From contig NZ_PPTT01000029.1 of NCBI RefSeq assembly GCF_003339815.1, positions 1-51,268 of the forward strand: 51,268 nucleotides of DNA, given 5' to 3'. The position numbers and the translations under genes were made by a program. How positions within the stretch are numbered: the first letter of the stretch is position 1; each line of letters begins with the position of its first letter. The notes below the pieces were generated by a model, which saw nothing but the letters and a program-made list of their open reading frames with translations, ran no database searches and had not been told where the DNA came from. Of this stretch, positions 1 to 7,326 are shown piece after piece. Origin of the DNA: Eggerthella sinensis (GTDB taxonomy: Bacteria; Actinomycetota; Coriobacteriia; Coriobacteriales; Eggerthellaceae).

Positions 1-1521
1 GGCGAGGGCTGCGGCTACCACTTCGCCGACGTTCTTGTCGAACACGGTGATGTCGCACACCGCGTTGCCGCCGATACGGTTGTTGCCGTGGATGCCGCCC
101 GTCACCTCGCCGGCCGCGTACAGGCCGGGGATGGCGTTGCCGGACGCATCGAGCGCTTCGTTCTTCTCGTTGATCTTCACGCCGCCCATTTCGTGGTGGA
201 TGCCGGGAGCAACCTTGATGGCGTACATGTTGCCGTCGGCGAAGGCGATGCAGCCCTCCGTGCGGCCGAACTCGTCGGCGGCGCCGTCGGTGGTGATGGC
301 ATTGTAGGCGTCGATGGTGGCCTGGAGCGTCGCCGGGTCCACGTCGATGGCGGCCGCAAGCTCGGCCACGTTGGCGCCCTTCTGCACGAGGCCCGCCTTG
401 TCGTACTTCGCGATGGCCTTGTTGGCGTCGTACACCTGCTGGTCGAACGTGCACCAGGCGAAGCTGCCCGGCTGCTCGAGCTCGGCCGCCGACACCTTGT
501 CGCGCGTGGACATTTCGTCGAAGAAGCGCTTGCCCTCGCTGTTCACGAGGATGGCACCGCCGCCGCGCACGCCTTCGGCAATGAGCGTCGAGGACGACTG
601 CTCAACCGTCGGGTGAATCTGGATCTGATCCATCTGCACGAGTTCCGCACCGGCGCTCTCGGCCATGGTGTAGCCGTCGCCCGTGGCGCCCGGCTGGTTC
701 GTGGTGACGTAGCCCTTGAGGTCGGGGCGGTACTGAACCACCATGTCGGGGTTCGCACCGAGGCCGCCCGTGGCCAGAATGACGGCCTTCGCGCCAAGCA
801 CCTTCTCCTTGCCGTCGGCCTTCACCTTGACGCCCGTCACGGCGTCGCCGTCCTTGATGAGCTCCTTGGCCTCGCAGTTCATCATGACGGGAATCTTGCG
901 CTCTTCGACAGCCGCCAGCAAACCCGGGACCATGGTGAGGCCCACGGCAGAGCCGTCGGTGGGACGATGGCAGCGCTTGACGGACATGCCGCCCGTCAGC
1001 GTGATGTTGTCCAACTTGATGCCCAGGCTGTCAAGCCAGTCGATAGCGCCGGCGGAGTTGTCGCACATGAACTTCACCAGCTGCTCGTCGCCCGTGTTGT
1101 GGCCGCCGTCGAGCGTCTCCTTCGCGAACAGGTCGTTGCTGTCCTCGATGCCCTGTTCCTTCTGGAACTTCGTCTCGGAGGCGTTCATGCCGCTCGACGA
1201 GTAGTTCGTGTTGCCGCCGTTTACGCCCATCTTCTCCAACAGCACGACGTTCGTCAGGCCCTTGTCGTACGCCGCGATGGCCGCGGACATGCCCGCGCCG
1301 CCCGTGCCGATGATCACCACGTCGTAGGATTCGCCCTCGGCAGCGCCCTCGCTGCCGCCGTTGGACGCGCCCTCGCTCTGCGGCGAGCAACCGGCCAGGC
1401 CGAGGCCGCCGAGCACGCTCAGCGCGCCCATTGCACCCACGCCGGCGATAAAGCTGCGGCGCGTCAGGCGATGCGGTGCCTGAAGCGTCGAACCAATCGT
1501 ATCGTTTTCGCGTTCTGCCAT
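1..1521 (-). CDS. Tat-exported fumarate-reductase-like flavoprotein (C-terminus cut by window edge)
   Basis: This is a flavoprotein reductase of the fumarate reductase/FAD_binding_2 family, probably acting outside the cytoplasmic membrane. Residues 19-27 read LTRRSFIAG, a twin-arginine signal, followed by a lipobox ending at Cys45 (GLAGC), so a Tat lipoprotein is likely. The FAD dinucleotide motif GTGGAG is at about 72-77. The usual fumarate-reductase active-site landmarks are present: QIHPT, the VRGGG arginine, HHEMGG and the C-terminal GNNRIGGNA. Reduction of fumarate or a similar activated alkene is therefore plausible, but the substrate is unknown. The ATG at 1521 follows a strong GGGAGGAG site. 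The reading frame is open to base 1, with only the last few residues missing. It diverges from the LuxR-type regulator at 1648 across a perfect dyad at 1612-1630. Confidence 0.9.
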   Translation of the reverse strand, partial: MAERENDTIGSTLQAPHRLTRRSFIAGVGAMGALSVLGGLGLAGCSPQSEGASNGGSEGAAEGESYDVVIIGTGGAGMSAAIAAYDKGLTNVVLLEKMGVNGGNTNYSSSGMNASETKFQKEQGIEDSNDLFAKETLDGGHNTGDEQLVKFMCDNSAGAIDWLDSLGIKLDNITLTGGMSVKRCHRPTDGSAVGLTMVPGLLAAVEERKIPVMMNCEAKELIKDGDAVTGVKVKADGKEKVLGAKAVILATGGLGANPDMVVQYRPDLKGYVTTNQPGATGDGYTMAESAGAELVQMDQIQIHPTVEQSSSTLIAEGVRGGGAILVNSEGKRFFDEMSTRDKVSAAELEQPGSFAWCTFDQQVYDANKAIAKYDKAGLVQKGANVAELAAAIDVDPATLQATIDAYNAITTDGAADEFGRTEGCIAFADGNMYAIKVAPGIHHEMGGVKINEKNEALDASGNAIPGLYAAGEVTGGIHGNNRIGGNAVCDITVFDKNVGEVVAAALA

Positions 1522-1607
1522 GTTCCTTACTCCTCCCTTGGACCCGAGTGCATCCGTTCGCACCGGGCTTTGCATTGCAGGTGAAACCTTACGCAATTGG
1601 TTGACAA

Positions 1608-1649
1608 TGCCTACACCCACGATGGGTGTATTGCCAAAACCCGTATAAT
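1608..1649. promoter_or_regulatory. Divergent promoter region with 19-bp perfect dyad
   Basis: The 8-bp arms TACACCCA and TGGGTGTA (1612-1619 and 1623-1630) flank a 3-bp spacer, giving the perfect dyad TACACCCACGATGGGTGTA. It lies between the flavoprotein gene and the LuxR-type regulator. A TATAAT (1644-1649) could serve the plus-strand regulator. On the minus strand TTGGCA (1632-1637) and TAGGCA (1608-1613) are 18 bp apart, so the dyad would fill the spacer of the flavoprotein promoter. The dyad is read directly; its use as the LuxR operator is inference. Confidence 0.55.
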
Positions 1650-3297
1650 GGGGTGCGGAAACCGAAGCGAAGTCCGGGAGGGAACTCGCATCGCTACGAA
1701 GCATACAAGCGCGCCAAGCGCCTGGCAAACCATATCGTTCAGCACGGCGGCCGCGGGACTGGCCTGCTTGTTTGCAGGCATTTGGACAAGCGACGGCGCC
1801 GCCCTGACGCTGCTCAACCCGCCGGGCGACGATCTTGCCATGCGCATTTCGTCGCTCATCGTGTACGGCGGGCTGTTCCTACTCGTGTACGGTGCCATGC
1901 GCCGCGCCCCGGGCGACCCGAGTGCCCCGAGCGCCCCAACCGCGCCGGGCGCAACGCCGCGCGGCGCCTACCGCCTCTTCAAACTGGCAACTGTGCTGTG
2001 CGCCCTCGCCTACGTGGCAGGCAGCGTCATCATGCTGGCAGGCGGGCCCTTCGGCACCAAGGAGCACGCTTCGATGGCCGTCGTCGCGCTGTTTCTGCTC
2101 AAGGGCATCGGCGCCCCGCTCAGCGTCGCGCTCGTCTGCCTGTGCGCACGGCTCCCCTATCGGCTGATCGCCCAGGTGTCGACGCTGGGCGTGCTGGGAG
2201 CGTTCGTGCTCAAGGAGCTGCTCGGCTACGTTGCCGAGTTCGCCCACCTGAACGCCGTCGCCACCTTCGCGATGGGCAGTGCCCTCATCGTGCTCGCCGT
2301 CTGCCTCACGGCTCCGGCCCTGCTGCATTTCGAGAACGCGCCGAACGACGACCCGGAGCACGCAGGCGAACGCGAGCGCGCAACGCCGCTCCAACCGCTC
2401 GGCGCGCTGTTCAACCGCAACCTTGCCGCTGGCGTGGTGGTGGCCTCCATCATGCTGGGGTTCCTGCGGGCGAACGCCCCCGACGGCCCCGTGGACCTCA
2501 CATTCGCCGTGGTGGTGGCGCTCCTGCTCATCGCGCTGGTCACCTGGTTCGTGCCGAACGTGGGCGTGCACGAGCTGTTTCGCGGTGCGCTCATGTGCAC
2601 GGCGGCCGGATTCCTGCTGGGCCCCGTGCTGCACCTGGTCATGACGGGCGGCGGCGACCTGCTCGCCGGCGTAGGCACGGCGCTGTTCGAGGTCGTGGTG
2701 TGGCTCGTGGCCGTCATGCTGGTGCGATCGTGCACCGAGCCGCTTCTTGCCGCCGTCACCGTACGCCTTGTCATCGTGGTGGGCCACCTGGCCGGCGCCG
2801 CGCTGGGCATGGGCGCCGAGGCGTGGGCGCGTATCGAGCCGAGCGCACCCGAGGCGTTCTCGCTCGTCATCGTGTTCGCCTACGTCATCATGCTTGCCTA
2901 CCTGTTCAACGACCCGGTAGCGAAGCTGCCGTTCACGTCGAACCGCCTGCCCGCGGCGGCCGGAGCAGCGATGCCGAGCGAAACGGGCGGCTCAAGCGAG
3001 CCTGCCCTCGCCGCTTCCCCGGCGGCAATCGAAGCGCAGCTGTGGCACGACCTCTGCGAAACCGTGGCGCGCAAGCACGGCCTGACGCCGCGCGAGACCG
3101 ACGTGCTCGAACAATTGGCGCGCGGACGCGACCTCGCATTCATGGAGGAGAAATTCGTGCTCTCGCGCAATACCGTCAAAATGCACATCAAGCACGTGTA
3201 TGAGAAGCTGGGAGTACACAGCAAGCAGGAAGTTATCGACCTCGTTGAAGCGTCTCGCCCGCCGACGGAGCCTTCGCCCGCTCGTCCGCAGCCGTAA
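1648..3297 (+). CDS. Membrane-embedded LuxR-type transcriptional regulator, about 12 TM segments
   Basis: The protein has about twelve hydrophobic segments followed by a cytoplasmic LuxR/GerE helix-turn-helix at the C-terminus (LTPRETDVLEQLARG, then LSRNTVKMHIKHVYEKLGV). This is the architecture of the large family of membrane LuxR regulators seen beside reductase genes in Eggerthellaceae. It presumably senses a ligand or membrane state and controls the divergent flavoprotein gene. The start is uncertain. A TTG at 1597 lies upstream of the putative promoter. The ATG at 1648 overlaps the TATAAT box and lacks a ribosome site. The only good Shine-Dalgarno (GGGAGGGA, 1676-1683) is followed six bases later by in-frame ATC at 1690. 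The first TM begins near base 1735, so any of these starts keeps the functional protein. The 3-prime end overlaps the convergent winged-helix gene. Confidence 0.88.
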   Translation: MGCGNRSEVREGTRIATKHTSAPSAWQTISFSTAAAGLACLFAGIWTSDGAALTLLNPPGDDLAMRISSLIVYGGLFLLVYGAMRRAPGDPSAPSAPTAPGATPRGAYRLFKLATVLCALAYVAGSVIMLAGGPFGTKEHASMAVVALFLLKGIGAPLSVALVCLCARLPYRLIAQVSTLGVLGAFVLKELLGYVAEFAHLNAVATFAMGSALIVLAVCLTAPALLHFENAPNDDPEHAGERERATPLQPLGALFNRNLAAGVVVASIMLGFLRANAPDGPVDLTFAVVVALLLIALVTWFVPNVGVHELFRGALMCTAAGFLLGPVLHLVMTGGGDLLAGVGTALFEVVVWLVAVMLVRSCTEPLLAAVTVRLVIVVGHLAGAALGMGAEAWARIEPSAPEAFSLVIVFAYVIMLAYLFNDPVAKLPFTSNRLPAAAGAAMPSETGGSSEPALAASPAAIEAQLWHDLCETVARKHGLTPRETDVLEQLARGRDLAFMEEKFVLSRNTVKMHIKHVYEKLGVHSKQEVIDLVEASRPPTEPSPARPQP

Positions 3298-3562
3298 GGT
3301 AAGCAACCCCCTGCTGCGTGACGGCATACGAGCACCCCGTCTGTCCCCCATCATCGCGAAAACACATCTGCCGACGGATGAGGCCTTCTTCCTCGAGTTC
3401 GCGTACGGTGTAGCGCGCCTGCAATCTCGTCATGTGCAGCGCAGCGCCCAAATCGGCCAGCGACACCGTTGTTTCAGAACCCGCCTCGATCGAGCGATCA
3501 AGCAAAAAGCGCAGAACAGTTCTCTTGCGAACTTCAAGATCAGCACGGCTCGTTCGCGCCAC
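3233..3562 (-). CDS. Small winged-helix DNA-binding protein
   Basis: This 109-residue protein has a compact helix-turn-helix/wing pattern: VSLADLGAALHMTRLQARYTV as the DNA-binding helices, then LEEEGLIRR and an SYAVTQQGVAYL strand-turn. It resembles a MarR/PadR-like winged helix, but no specific family is recognised. The start is GTG at 3562, preceded by GAGGAGGTGAGG. Its first 23 bases overlap the end of the Rrf2 gene, so the two are probably translationally coupled and form a two-regulator operon. Its last 65 bases overlap the convergent LuxR-type gene, which could produce transcriptional interference. No ligand-binding domain or cysteine cluster is visible. Confidence 0.72.
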   Translation of the reverse strand: MARTSRADLEVRKRTVLRFLLDRSIEAGSETTVSLADLGAALHMTRLQARYTVRELEEEGLIRRQMCFRDDGGQTGCSYAVTQQGVAYLTAADERAKAPSAGETLQRGR

Positions 3563-4007
3563 CGGGCCTCACCTCCTCGCCCGCAGGCCCCGCCGCATCG
3601 GCCGGACCGGGAATCAACAAATCCTTCACTTTGATGCCACGCAAATACTGGTCGATGCCTTCTTGCACCGCCTCGTAGGAGTACCGCACGGGACAGGCAT
3701 CCCGCGCCCAGCTATCGTCAACGCAGTCTTCTTTGTAGTTGCCATCAATACGCATCGTGCCTTCAAGAGCCCCAACGACGTCGAACATCGTGATCTCGCG
3801 AACGTCGCGTGCAAGCGTATACCCACCCAAATGCCCCGCATGCGTTCTCACGATTCCTGCTCGCTTCAGCTTTCCACCCACTTGAACGGTGTAGTCGCGA
3901 GGAATGTCCATCGCACGGGATATCTCGCGAGAGTTCATCATGCGCTTTTCCGCGGCAAGGCAGAGGATCATCCGTATTCCGTAGTCAGTTGTCATGCTCA
4001 ATCGCAC
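3540..4007 (-). CDS. Rrf2-family transcriptional regulator
   Basis: The N-terminus (VRLSMTTDYGIRMILCLA) and the helix-turn-helix around NSREISRAMDIPRDYTVQ, followed by LKRAGIVRTHAGHLGGY, are typical of Rrf2 proteins, which usually regulate Fe-S, NO or redox responses. Only two cysteines, nine residues apart, lie in the region where IscR/NsrR carry three (EDC...DAC), so the usual cluster ligation is incomplete or different. GTG at 4007 is preferred as start because it follows AAAGGGGACGG at good spacing and begins at the family's usual N-terminus; a longer frame reaches 4049. It is first in a two-gene operon with the winged-helix protein. Its upstream region contains a promoter, structured leader and terminator (4153-4294). 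Confidence 0.85.
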   Translation of the reverse strand: MRLSMTTDYGIRMILCLAAEKRMMNSREISRAMDIPRDYTVQVGGKLKRAGIVRTHAGHLGGYTLARDVREITMFDVVGALEGTMRIDGNYKEDCVDDSWARDACPVRYSYEAVQEGIDQYLRGIKVKDLLIPGPADAAGPAGEEVRPGGANEPC

Positions 4008-4152
4008 ATTCCGTCCCCTTTCGAAGCACATCATATTTGGAGGACGCACCGTTCTTGCTCCATCACGTCAGGGCTGATCCCAAAATCGCGCGGTAAACGG
4101 CCCATCGAAGATCGCAAACATCATTGATGATAAATTCTGTTCGCAATCCCCA

Positions 4153-4260
4153 AAAACGACGAAAGACGCCCGAGGGCGTCTTTCTTGTAGCTTTTCTCAT
4201 TGTCAAAAGGCGCGGACCCTCGTCGCACGTCATCGGTCTGACGAAGGGAACCCAAGCGCT
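4153..4260 (-). ncRNA. Candidate ~108-nt structured RNA or terminated leader upstream of the Rrf2 operon
   Basis: Downstream of a good minus-strand promoter, the predicted transcript contains three hairpins. The first pairs CCCTTCGTC with GACGAGGG (one bulge) and extends outward through GG/CC and GCGC/GCGC around a 15-nt apical loop. The second pairs CTTTT with AAAAG. The third is the GACGCCC/GGGCGTC terminator followed by a T-rich tail. The unit ends about 146 bases before the Rrf2 start. It could be an independent small RNA or a terminator-controlled leader. It does not match any riboswitch class I know well. The call rests on the geometry of promoter, structure and terminator. Confidence 0.42.
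4163..4184 (-). terminator. Rho-independent terminator hairpin
   Basis: AAAGACGCCC (4163-4172) and GGGCGTCTTT (4175-4184) form a perfect 10-bp inverted repeat with a GA centre. On the minus strand it is followed by CGTCGTTTTT. No coding sequence on either strand ends here, so it most likely terminates a non-coding transcript or a leader. Confidence 0.65.
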
Positions 4261-4266
4261 AGGACA

Positions 4267-4294
4267 ATTGTACGCAAATGACAACAACCGTCAA
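4267..4294 (-). promoter_or_regulatory. Sigma-70-type promoter of candidate RNA
   Basis: On the minus strand TTGACG (4289-4294) and TACAAT (4267-4272) are separated by 16 bp, five of six matches to consensus in each box. Predicted initiation is near 4260, directly before the structured region. Confidence 0.6.
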
Positions 4295-4501
4295 TCATGA
4301 TCGCTGCTGTCCGGTTTGGAGGTCATTGTTCAGCGATCGTGTTTGCAGGCGCATCTACAGCGGCGCAACGACACGGCAAACGTCCGGCGGCACTTCCGTA
4401 CAACCAGGTACCTTCCCCCTCATTTTCTTCTAAAGTAGTTCCACTCTATCCGGCAGCGCACCGGGAAGCCGCGTGCGCATTTGAGAAGAAAGGCGGCATC
4501 T

Positions 4502-5122
4502 ATGGGAAAGTTCAAACGCTTTTGCATGATCGTGTTCGTCATTGCTGCCGTGCTGGGCGTGGGCATCCTCGCGGCCCTGTGGTTTGCGTGGGAACCGCTC
4601 TTCCCGGCAATCGCATGGCTCATGGGCATGCCTTGGTTCTTCATCGTCGAGGCCGTGCTGCTGGGCATCACGGCGCTGGGACTGCTGGTCGTGCTAATTC
4701 GCGCCATTTCCGCTCCGGGCAAGAACTCGCAGCTCGAACTTGAGCGCGACAATGGCAGCATCGCCATCACGCAGAACGCCATCCAGTCGACGGTCAAGCA
4801 CGTCATCGACGGGCATAGCGGCCTCGTCACCGACAACGTGAAGGTGCACATCACCAACAAGCACGATCCGCGCATGAGCATCCACGCGAAAATCGATCCG
4901 GGCCGCAACGCCGAGCTGGGTCAGCTGGGCGCGAAGCTGCAGGACGAAATTGCCGCGACGCTCGAGGCGTTCACCGGCTACCCGGTGGATTCCGTGCGCA
5001 TCACGTTCGCCGGCGATGCCGACGTGGTGACCCCCGCGTTCACGCAGCAGGCCACCAAGTTCACCGACGACACGCACCGTCAGCACCATACGCAGCCGGT
5101 GCCGGCGCACGTGGTTGAGTAG
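4502..5122 (+). CDS. amaP: AmaP-like alkaline-shock membrane anchor protein
   Basis: Two hydrophobic segments near the N-terminus (about residues 8-28 and 45-67) are followed by a soluble domain containing NGSIAITQNAIQSTVKHVID and a C-terminal alpha/beta region. This matches AmaP/DUF322-related proteins that anchor Asp23 at the cell membrane in Gram-positive bacteria. The ATG at 4502 follows AAGAAAGGCGG. It is first in an operon with a DUF2273-like protein and Asp23, the usual arrangement for this envelope-stress system. The length (206 aa) is normal. The family is assigned from motif pattern and context. Confidence 0.8.
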   Translation: MGKFKRFCMIVFVIAAVLGVGILAALWFAWEPLFPAIAWLMGMPWFFIVEAVLLGITALGLLVVLIRAISAPGKNSQLELERDNGSIAITQNAIQSTVKHVIDGHSGLVTDNVKVHITNKHDPRMSIHAKIDPGRNAELGQLGAKLQDEIAATLEAFTGYPVDSVRITFAGDADVVTPAFTQQATKFTDDTHRQHHTQPVPAHVVE

Positions 5123-5133
5123 GTGGTGAGCTC

Positions 5134-5634
5134 ATGACGCAATCCACCATGCGCATCCACGCGAACCCGATGCCGACGACTCCGGCGAAGCCGAAGCCGA
5201 AGGCGACGACGCAGGTGCAACCGCAGGTGCACATGCAGGCGAAGCAGCAACCAAAGCCGAAGCCGCAGGCGACGACGCAGGCGCAGGCCCCCACGCAGGT
5301 GCAGCAGAAGCCGCAGACGCAGCCGAAGAGCGAGCCGAAGCAGGCCGACACGCCGTCCGACGTCATCGCGAACGCCGCTTCCGAGACGAAGCGCGACAAG
5401 GGCGTGTACGCCAGCATGAAGCGCGCGGTTTCGCCGTACGTCGAGCACCACAGCCATGCGGTGCTGTACGGCATCCTCGGCTTCATCGCCGCGGCCCTCA
5501 TCCTCATCATCGGATTCTGGCCCACCGTGCTGCTTGCCGTGTTCGCCGCCGTCGGCGTGATCATCGGCAAGTATCGCGACGGCGACCGCAAAACCCGCGA
5601 GCAGATGAAGCATATCCTCGACCGCATTAATTAG
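5134..5634 (+). CDS. DUF2273-like small membrane protein with Lys/Pro/Gln/Thr-rich N-terminal extension
   Basis: The C-terminal third resembles DUF2273 proteins found with Asp23: a short amphipathic stretch, two adjacent hydrophobic segments (AVLYGILGFIAAALILIIGF and TVLLAVFAAVGVIIGKYRDGD) and a basic tail ending KHILDRIN. The preceding ~75 residues are low-complexity repeats of KPKP, QATTQ and QVQ units, which are absent from the typical ~70-residue family member. The ATG at 5134 follows AGGTGGTGAG, 11 bp after amaP. It probably helps localise Asp23-family proteins at the membrane. The extension is codon-repetitive (CCGAAG, GCGACG, CAG) and may have expanded by slippage. Confidence 0.75.
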   Translation: MTQSTMRIHANPMPTTPAKPKPKATTQVQPQVHMQAKQQPKPKPQATTQAQAPTQVQQKPQTQPKSEPKQADTPSDVIANAASETKRDKGVYASMKRAVSPYVEHHSHAVLYGILGFIAAALILIIGFWPTVLLAVFAAVGVIIGKYRDGDRKTREQMKHILDRIN

Positions 5635-5729
5635 CGACCCGCTTCCGCGCCGCGTTTTTCCCGACACCGAGATCAACGCAGCCGGAGGCGTTCGCACCCT
5701 GATTTCTCACGCTACAGAAAGGAACCACC

Positions 5730-6254
5730 ATGACTCAGAGCACTATGACCAAGCCGTCCACCAGCACGTCCACCTACAACCCCTACTCCGGCGTTGACAG
5801 CGCCGAGCCGAAGAAGACCGACACCGACGCCCCCACGGCCGATTCCGTGCCCGCCGAGCCCATCTACAAGCTGGTCATCGACGAGAACGTCGTCGAGAAG
5901 ATCTCCTCGTTGGCCGCGCAGAAAATCGACGGCATCATCGACATGAAGGGCAACGTCCTGTCCCGCATCCAGGAAGGCCTCGGCGGGGACGACAAGACGA
6001 AGGGCGTCAGCGCCGACATCGTCGACGACGCCGGTGCCAAGCTCGACCTCGATGTCATCCTCGAGTACGGCAAGTCGGCACCGCAGGTGTTCGACGAGAT
6101 CAAGAAGGTTGTCGGCGGCGACCTCAAGGATATGACGGGCCTCTCCGTGGTCGAAATGACCGTGAACGTGGTGGACGTTATGACCCCGGAAGAGTACGCC
6201 AGCAAGAACGGCTCCAACACCGACGACGGGCAGCAAGACGAGTCGAACAACTAA
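5730..6254 (+). CDS. Asp23/Gls24-family envelope stress protein
   Basis: The core (YKLVIDENVVEKISSLAAQKIDGIIDMKG, then VSADIVDDAGAKLDLDVILEYG and a MTGLSVVEMTVNVVDVM strand) is the Asp23/Gls24 domain. These small cytoplasmic proteins are abundant in alkaline or cell-wall stress and are tethered by AmaP. About 40 disordered Ser/Thr/Pro-rich residues precede the domain. The start ATG at 5730 follows AGAAAGGAACCACC. It is third in the operon, after a 95-bp gap, and is followed by a good terminator at 6319. Confidence 0.9.
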   Translation: MTQSTMTKPSTSTSTYNPYSGVDSAEPKKTDTDAPTADSVPAEPIYKLVIDENVVEKISSLAAQKIDGIIDMKGNVLSRIQEGLGGDDKTKGVSADIVDDAGAKLDLDVILEYGKSAPQVFDEIKKVVGGDLKDMTGLSVVEMTVNVVDVMTPEEYASKNGSNTDDGQQDESNN

Positions 6255-6318
6255 CGTTCGCTCTCGGTAAGCGTCGTGCTGCGGAGCCGTCCCGTCCGCG
6301 CTCCGCACTCCGTTCCTC

Positions 6319-6353
6319 AAGCCCGCCCCGCATCGCTGCGTGGCGGGCTTTCT
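6319..6353 (+). terminator. Terminator of the Asp23 operon
   Basis: AAGCCCGCC (6319-6327) pairs with GGCGGGCTT (6342-6350), followed by TTCT. It sits between the asp23-like gene and the convergent HemW-like gene and could slow transcription from both sides. Confidence 0.8.
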
Positions 6354-6389
6354 CGTGCGGCGGCAGCTTGTGCGCCCTTCGACATTCGC

Positions 6390-7283
6390 TCAGGCGATGG
6401 CGCGCACCTCGTCGGTGATGGCGGCGAAGTCGGCCGATGCGGCGACGTAGCGCGCGAGGTCGCGCGTGTTCACGCTCTCCGCGCCGTCGAGGCGCGTGAC
6501 GGCGCCCAGGCCGAAGCCGATTTGCGGCGCGCCCGCGGCGACGCGCATCGCGAAGGCATCCTCATGCCCGGCGCGCGCGAAGCGCAGCGGCAGGTATTCG
6601 GCGAAACCGTGCTCCGTGAGCGCGTCCCGCATGTCGTCCAGCTGACGCGCGGCCTCCTCGGGCGCAGCCGCATGCGCGTCGGCCACCTGCACCAACTCCA
6701 CATGCACCGCATGCGAGCGCGCCGCCGCAAGCGCGGAGCGCCGCACGTTGAGCGCGCCGTCCCCGCCCTCGGGGGCCGCATGGCCGAAGGCCAGCACGAG
6801 GCCCAGCGTGTCGTTCGCGTAGGCGTGCAGGAAATGATCGCAGATGATGGGCAGGTCGTTCAGGTTGTCCACGCGGTTGAGCCGCACGAAGTCGACGGGA
6901 TTGAGCGACAGCATCTCGAAGTCGAAGCGCGTCACGCCCGCACGGCGGAAGAACGGCATGGTGGCGCCGCTCACGTTCGCAATGGACGAGCGCATGGTGA
7001 CGGGCGCGCCGTCGGCCACCTCGCAGGTCTGCCGCAGGGCCCGCATGATGCGCGCGACGCCCGCTCCCGCGTTCGATGCCACGCCGCCTCCCAGATGCAC
7101 GGCGCGCACGCGGCAGTCGTCGAACTGCCCTGCATTCGCCTCGATCTCGGCCACGAGGGCATCCACGTACGCGTTCATGCGCGCGCTGTCCCACCCGAGG
7201 ATCATCCCTTCGCGCTGCAGCGCCCCGTCGCTCACGCAAAACGGAACACGCACCTGCGCGATGACGTCGCGTTTCTCTGCCAT
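6390..7283 (-). CDS. HemW/HemN-like protein lacking the radical-SAM cysteine cluster
   Basis: The fold pattern follows HemN/HemW radical-SAM proteins: VRVPFC near the start, MNAYVDALVAEIE, VRAVHLGGG (the GGG motif), IMRALRQ, FFRRAGVTRFDFEMLSLNPVDFVRLNRV and a later L-rich strand. The CxxxCxxC cluster motif is destroyed: Cys16 remains, but the positions of the other two ligands are Gly20 and Gln23, so a canonical 4Fe-4S/SAM centre cannot form. The 297-residue protein also lacks the C-terminal HemN domain. It lies 145 bp downstream of a Tat flavoprotein gene on the same strand. A role as a haem or cofactor chaperone, or as an assembly factor for the reductase, is inference. Two ATGs (7289 and 7283) are possible; 7283 has better spacing to AAGGAG. 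Confidence 0.68.
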   Translation of the reverse strand: MAEKRDVIAQVRVPFCVSDGALQREGMILGWDSARMNAYVDALVAEIEANAGQFDDCRVRAVHLGGGVASNAGAGVARIMRALRQTCEVADGAPVTMRSSIANVSGATMPFFRRAGVTRFDFEMLSLNPVDFVRLNRVDNLNDLPIICDHFLHAYANDTLGLVLAFGHAAPEGGDGALNVRRSALAAARSHAVHVELVQVADAHAAAPEEAARQLDDMRDALTEHGFAEYLPLRFARAGHEDAFAMRVAAGAPQIGFGLGAVTRLDGAESVNTRDLARYVAASADFAAITDEVRAIA

Positions 7284-7326
7284 GTTCATGCTCCTTCTCC
7301 GTTCAGAACCTCAGAACCGGTGCGAA

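Larger units (their letters stand above)
4008..4501. other. 494-bp divergent intergenic region
   Basis: No convincing protein gene is present. Reading away from the Rrf2 gene, it holds a TATGAT box on the minus strand (4030-4035), the candidate terminator (4153-4184), the candidate small RNA or leader (4153-4260) and its promoter (4267-4294). An 8-bp inverted repeat (GATCGCTG at 4299-4306 and CAGCGATC at 4331-4338) follows. The stretch before the AmaP gene must also contain the promoter of the alkaline-shock operon, but no convincing -35/-10 pair was found for it. Confidence 0.6.

Noticed and set aside
88-1584. 498-codon plus-strand frame opposite the flavoprotein gene
   Set aside because: It is an Arg/His/Ala-rich antisense shadow typical of high-GC DNA; the minus strand encodes a clear Tat flavoprotein with FAD motifs.
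4063-4287. 74-codon minus-strand reading frame across the candidate RNA and terminator
   Set aside because: It runs through the terminator hairpin, starts at or upstream of the predicted transcription start, and has no ribosome site or recognisable protein features; the RNA interpretation fits better.
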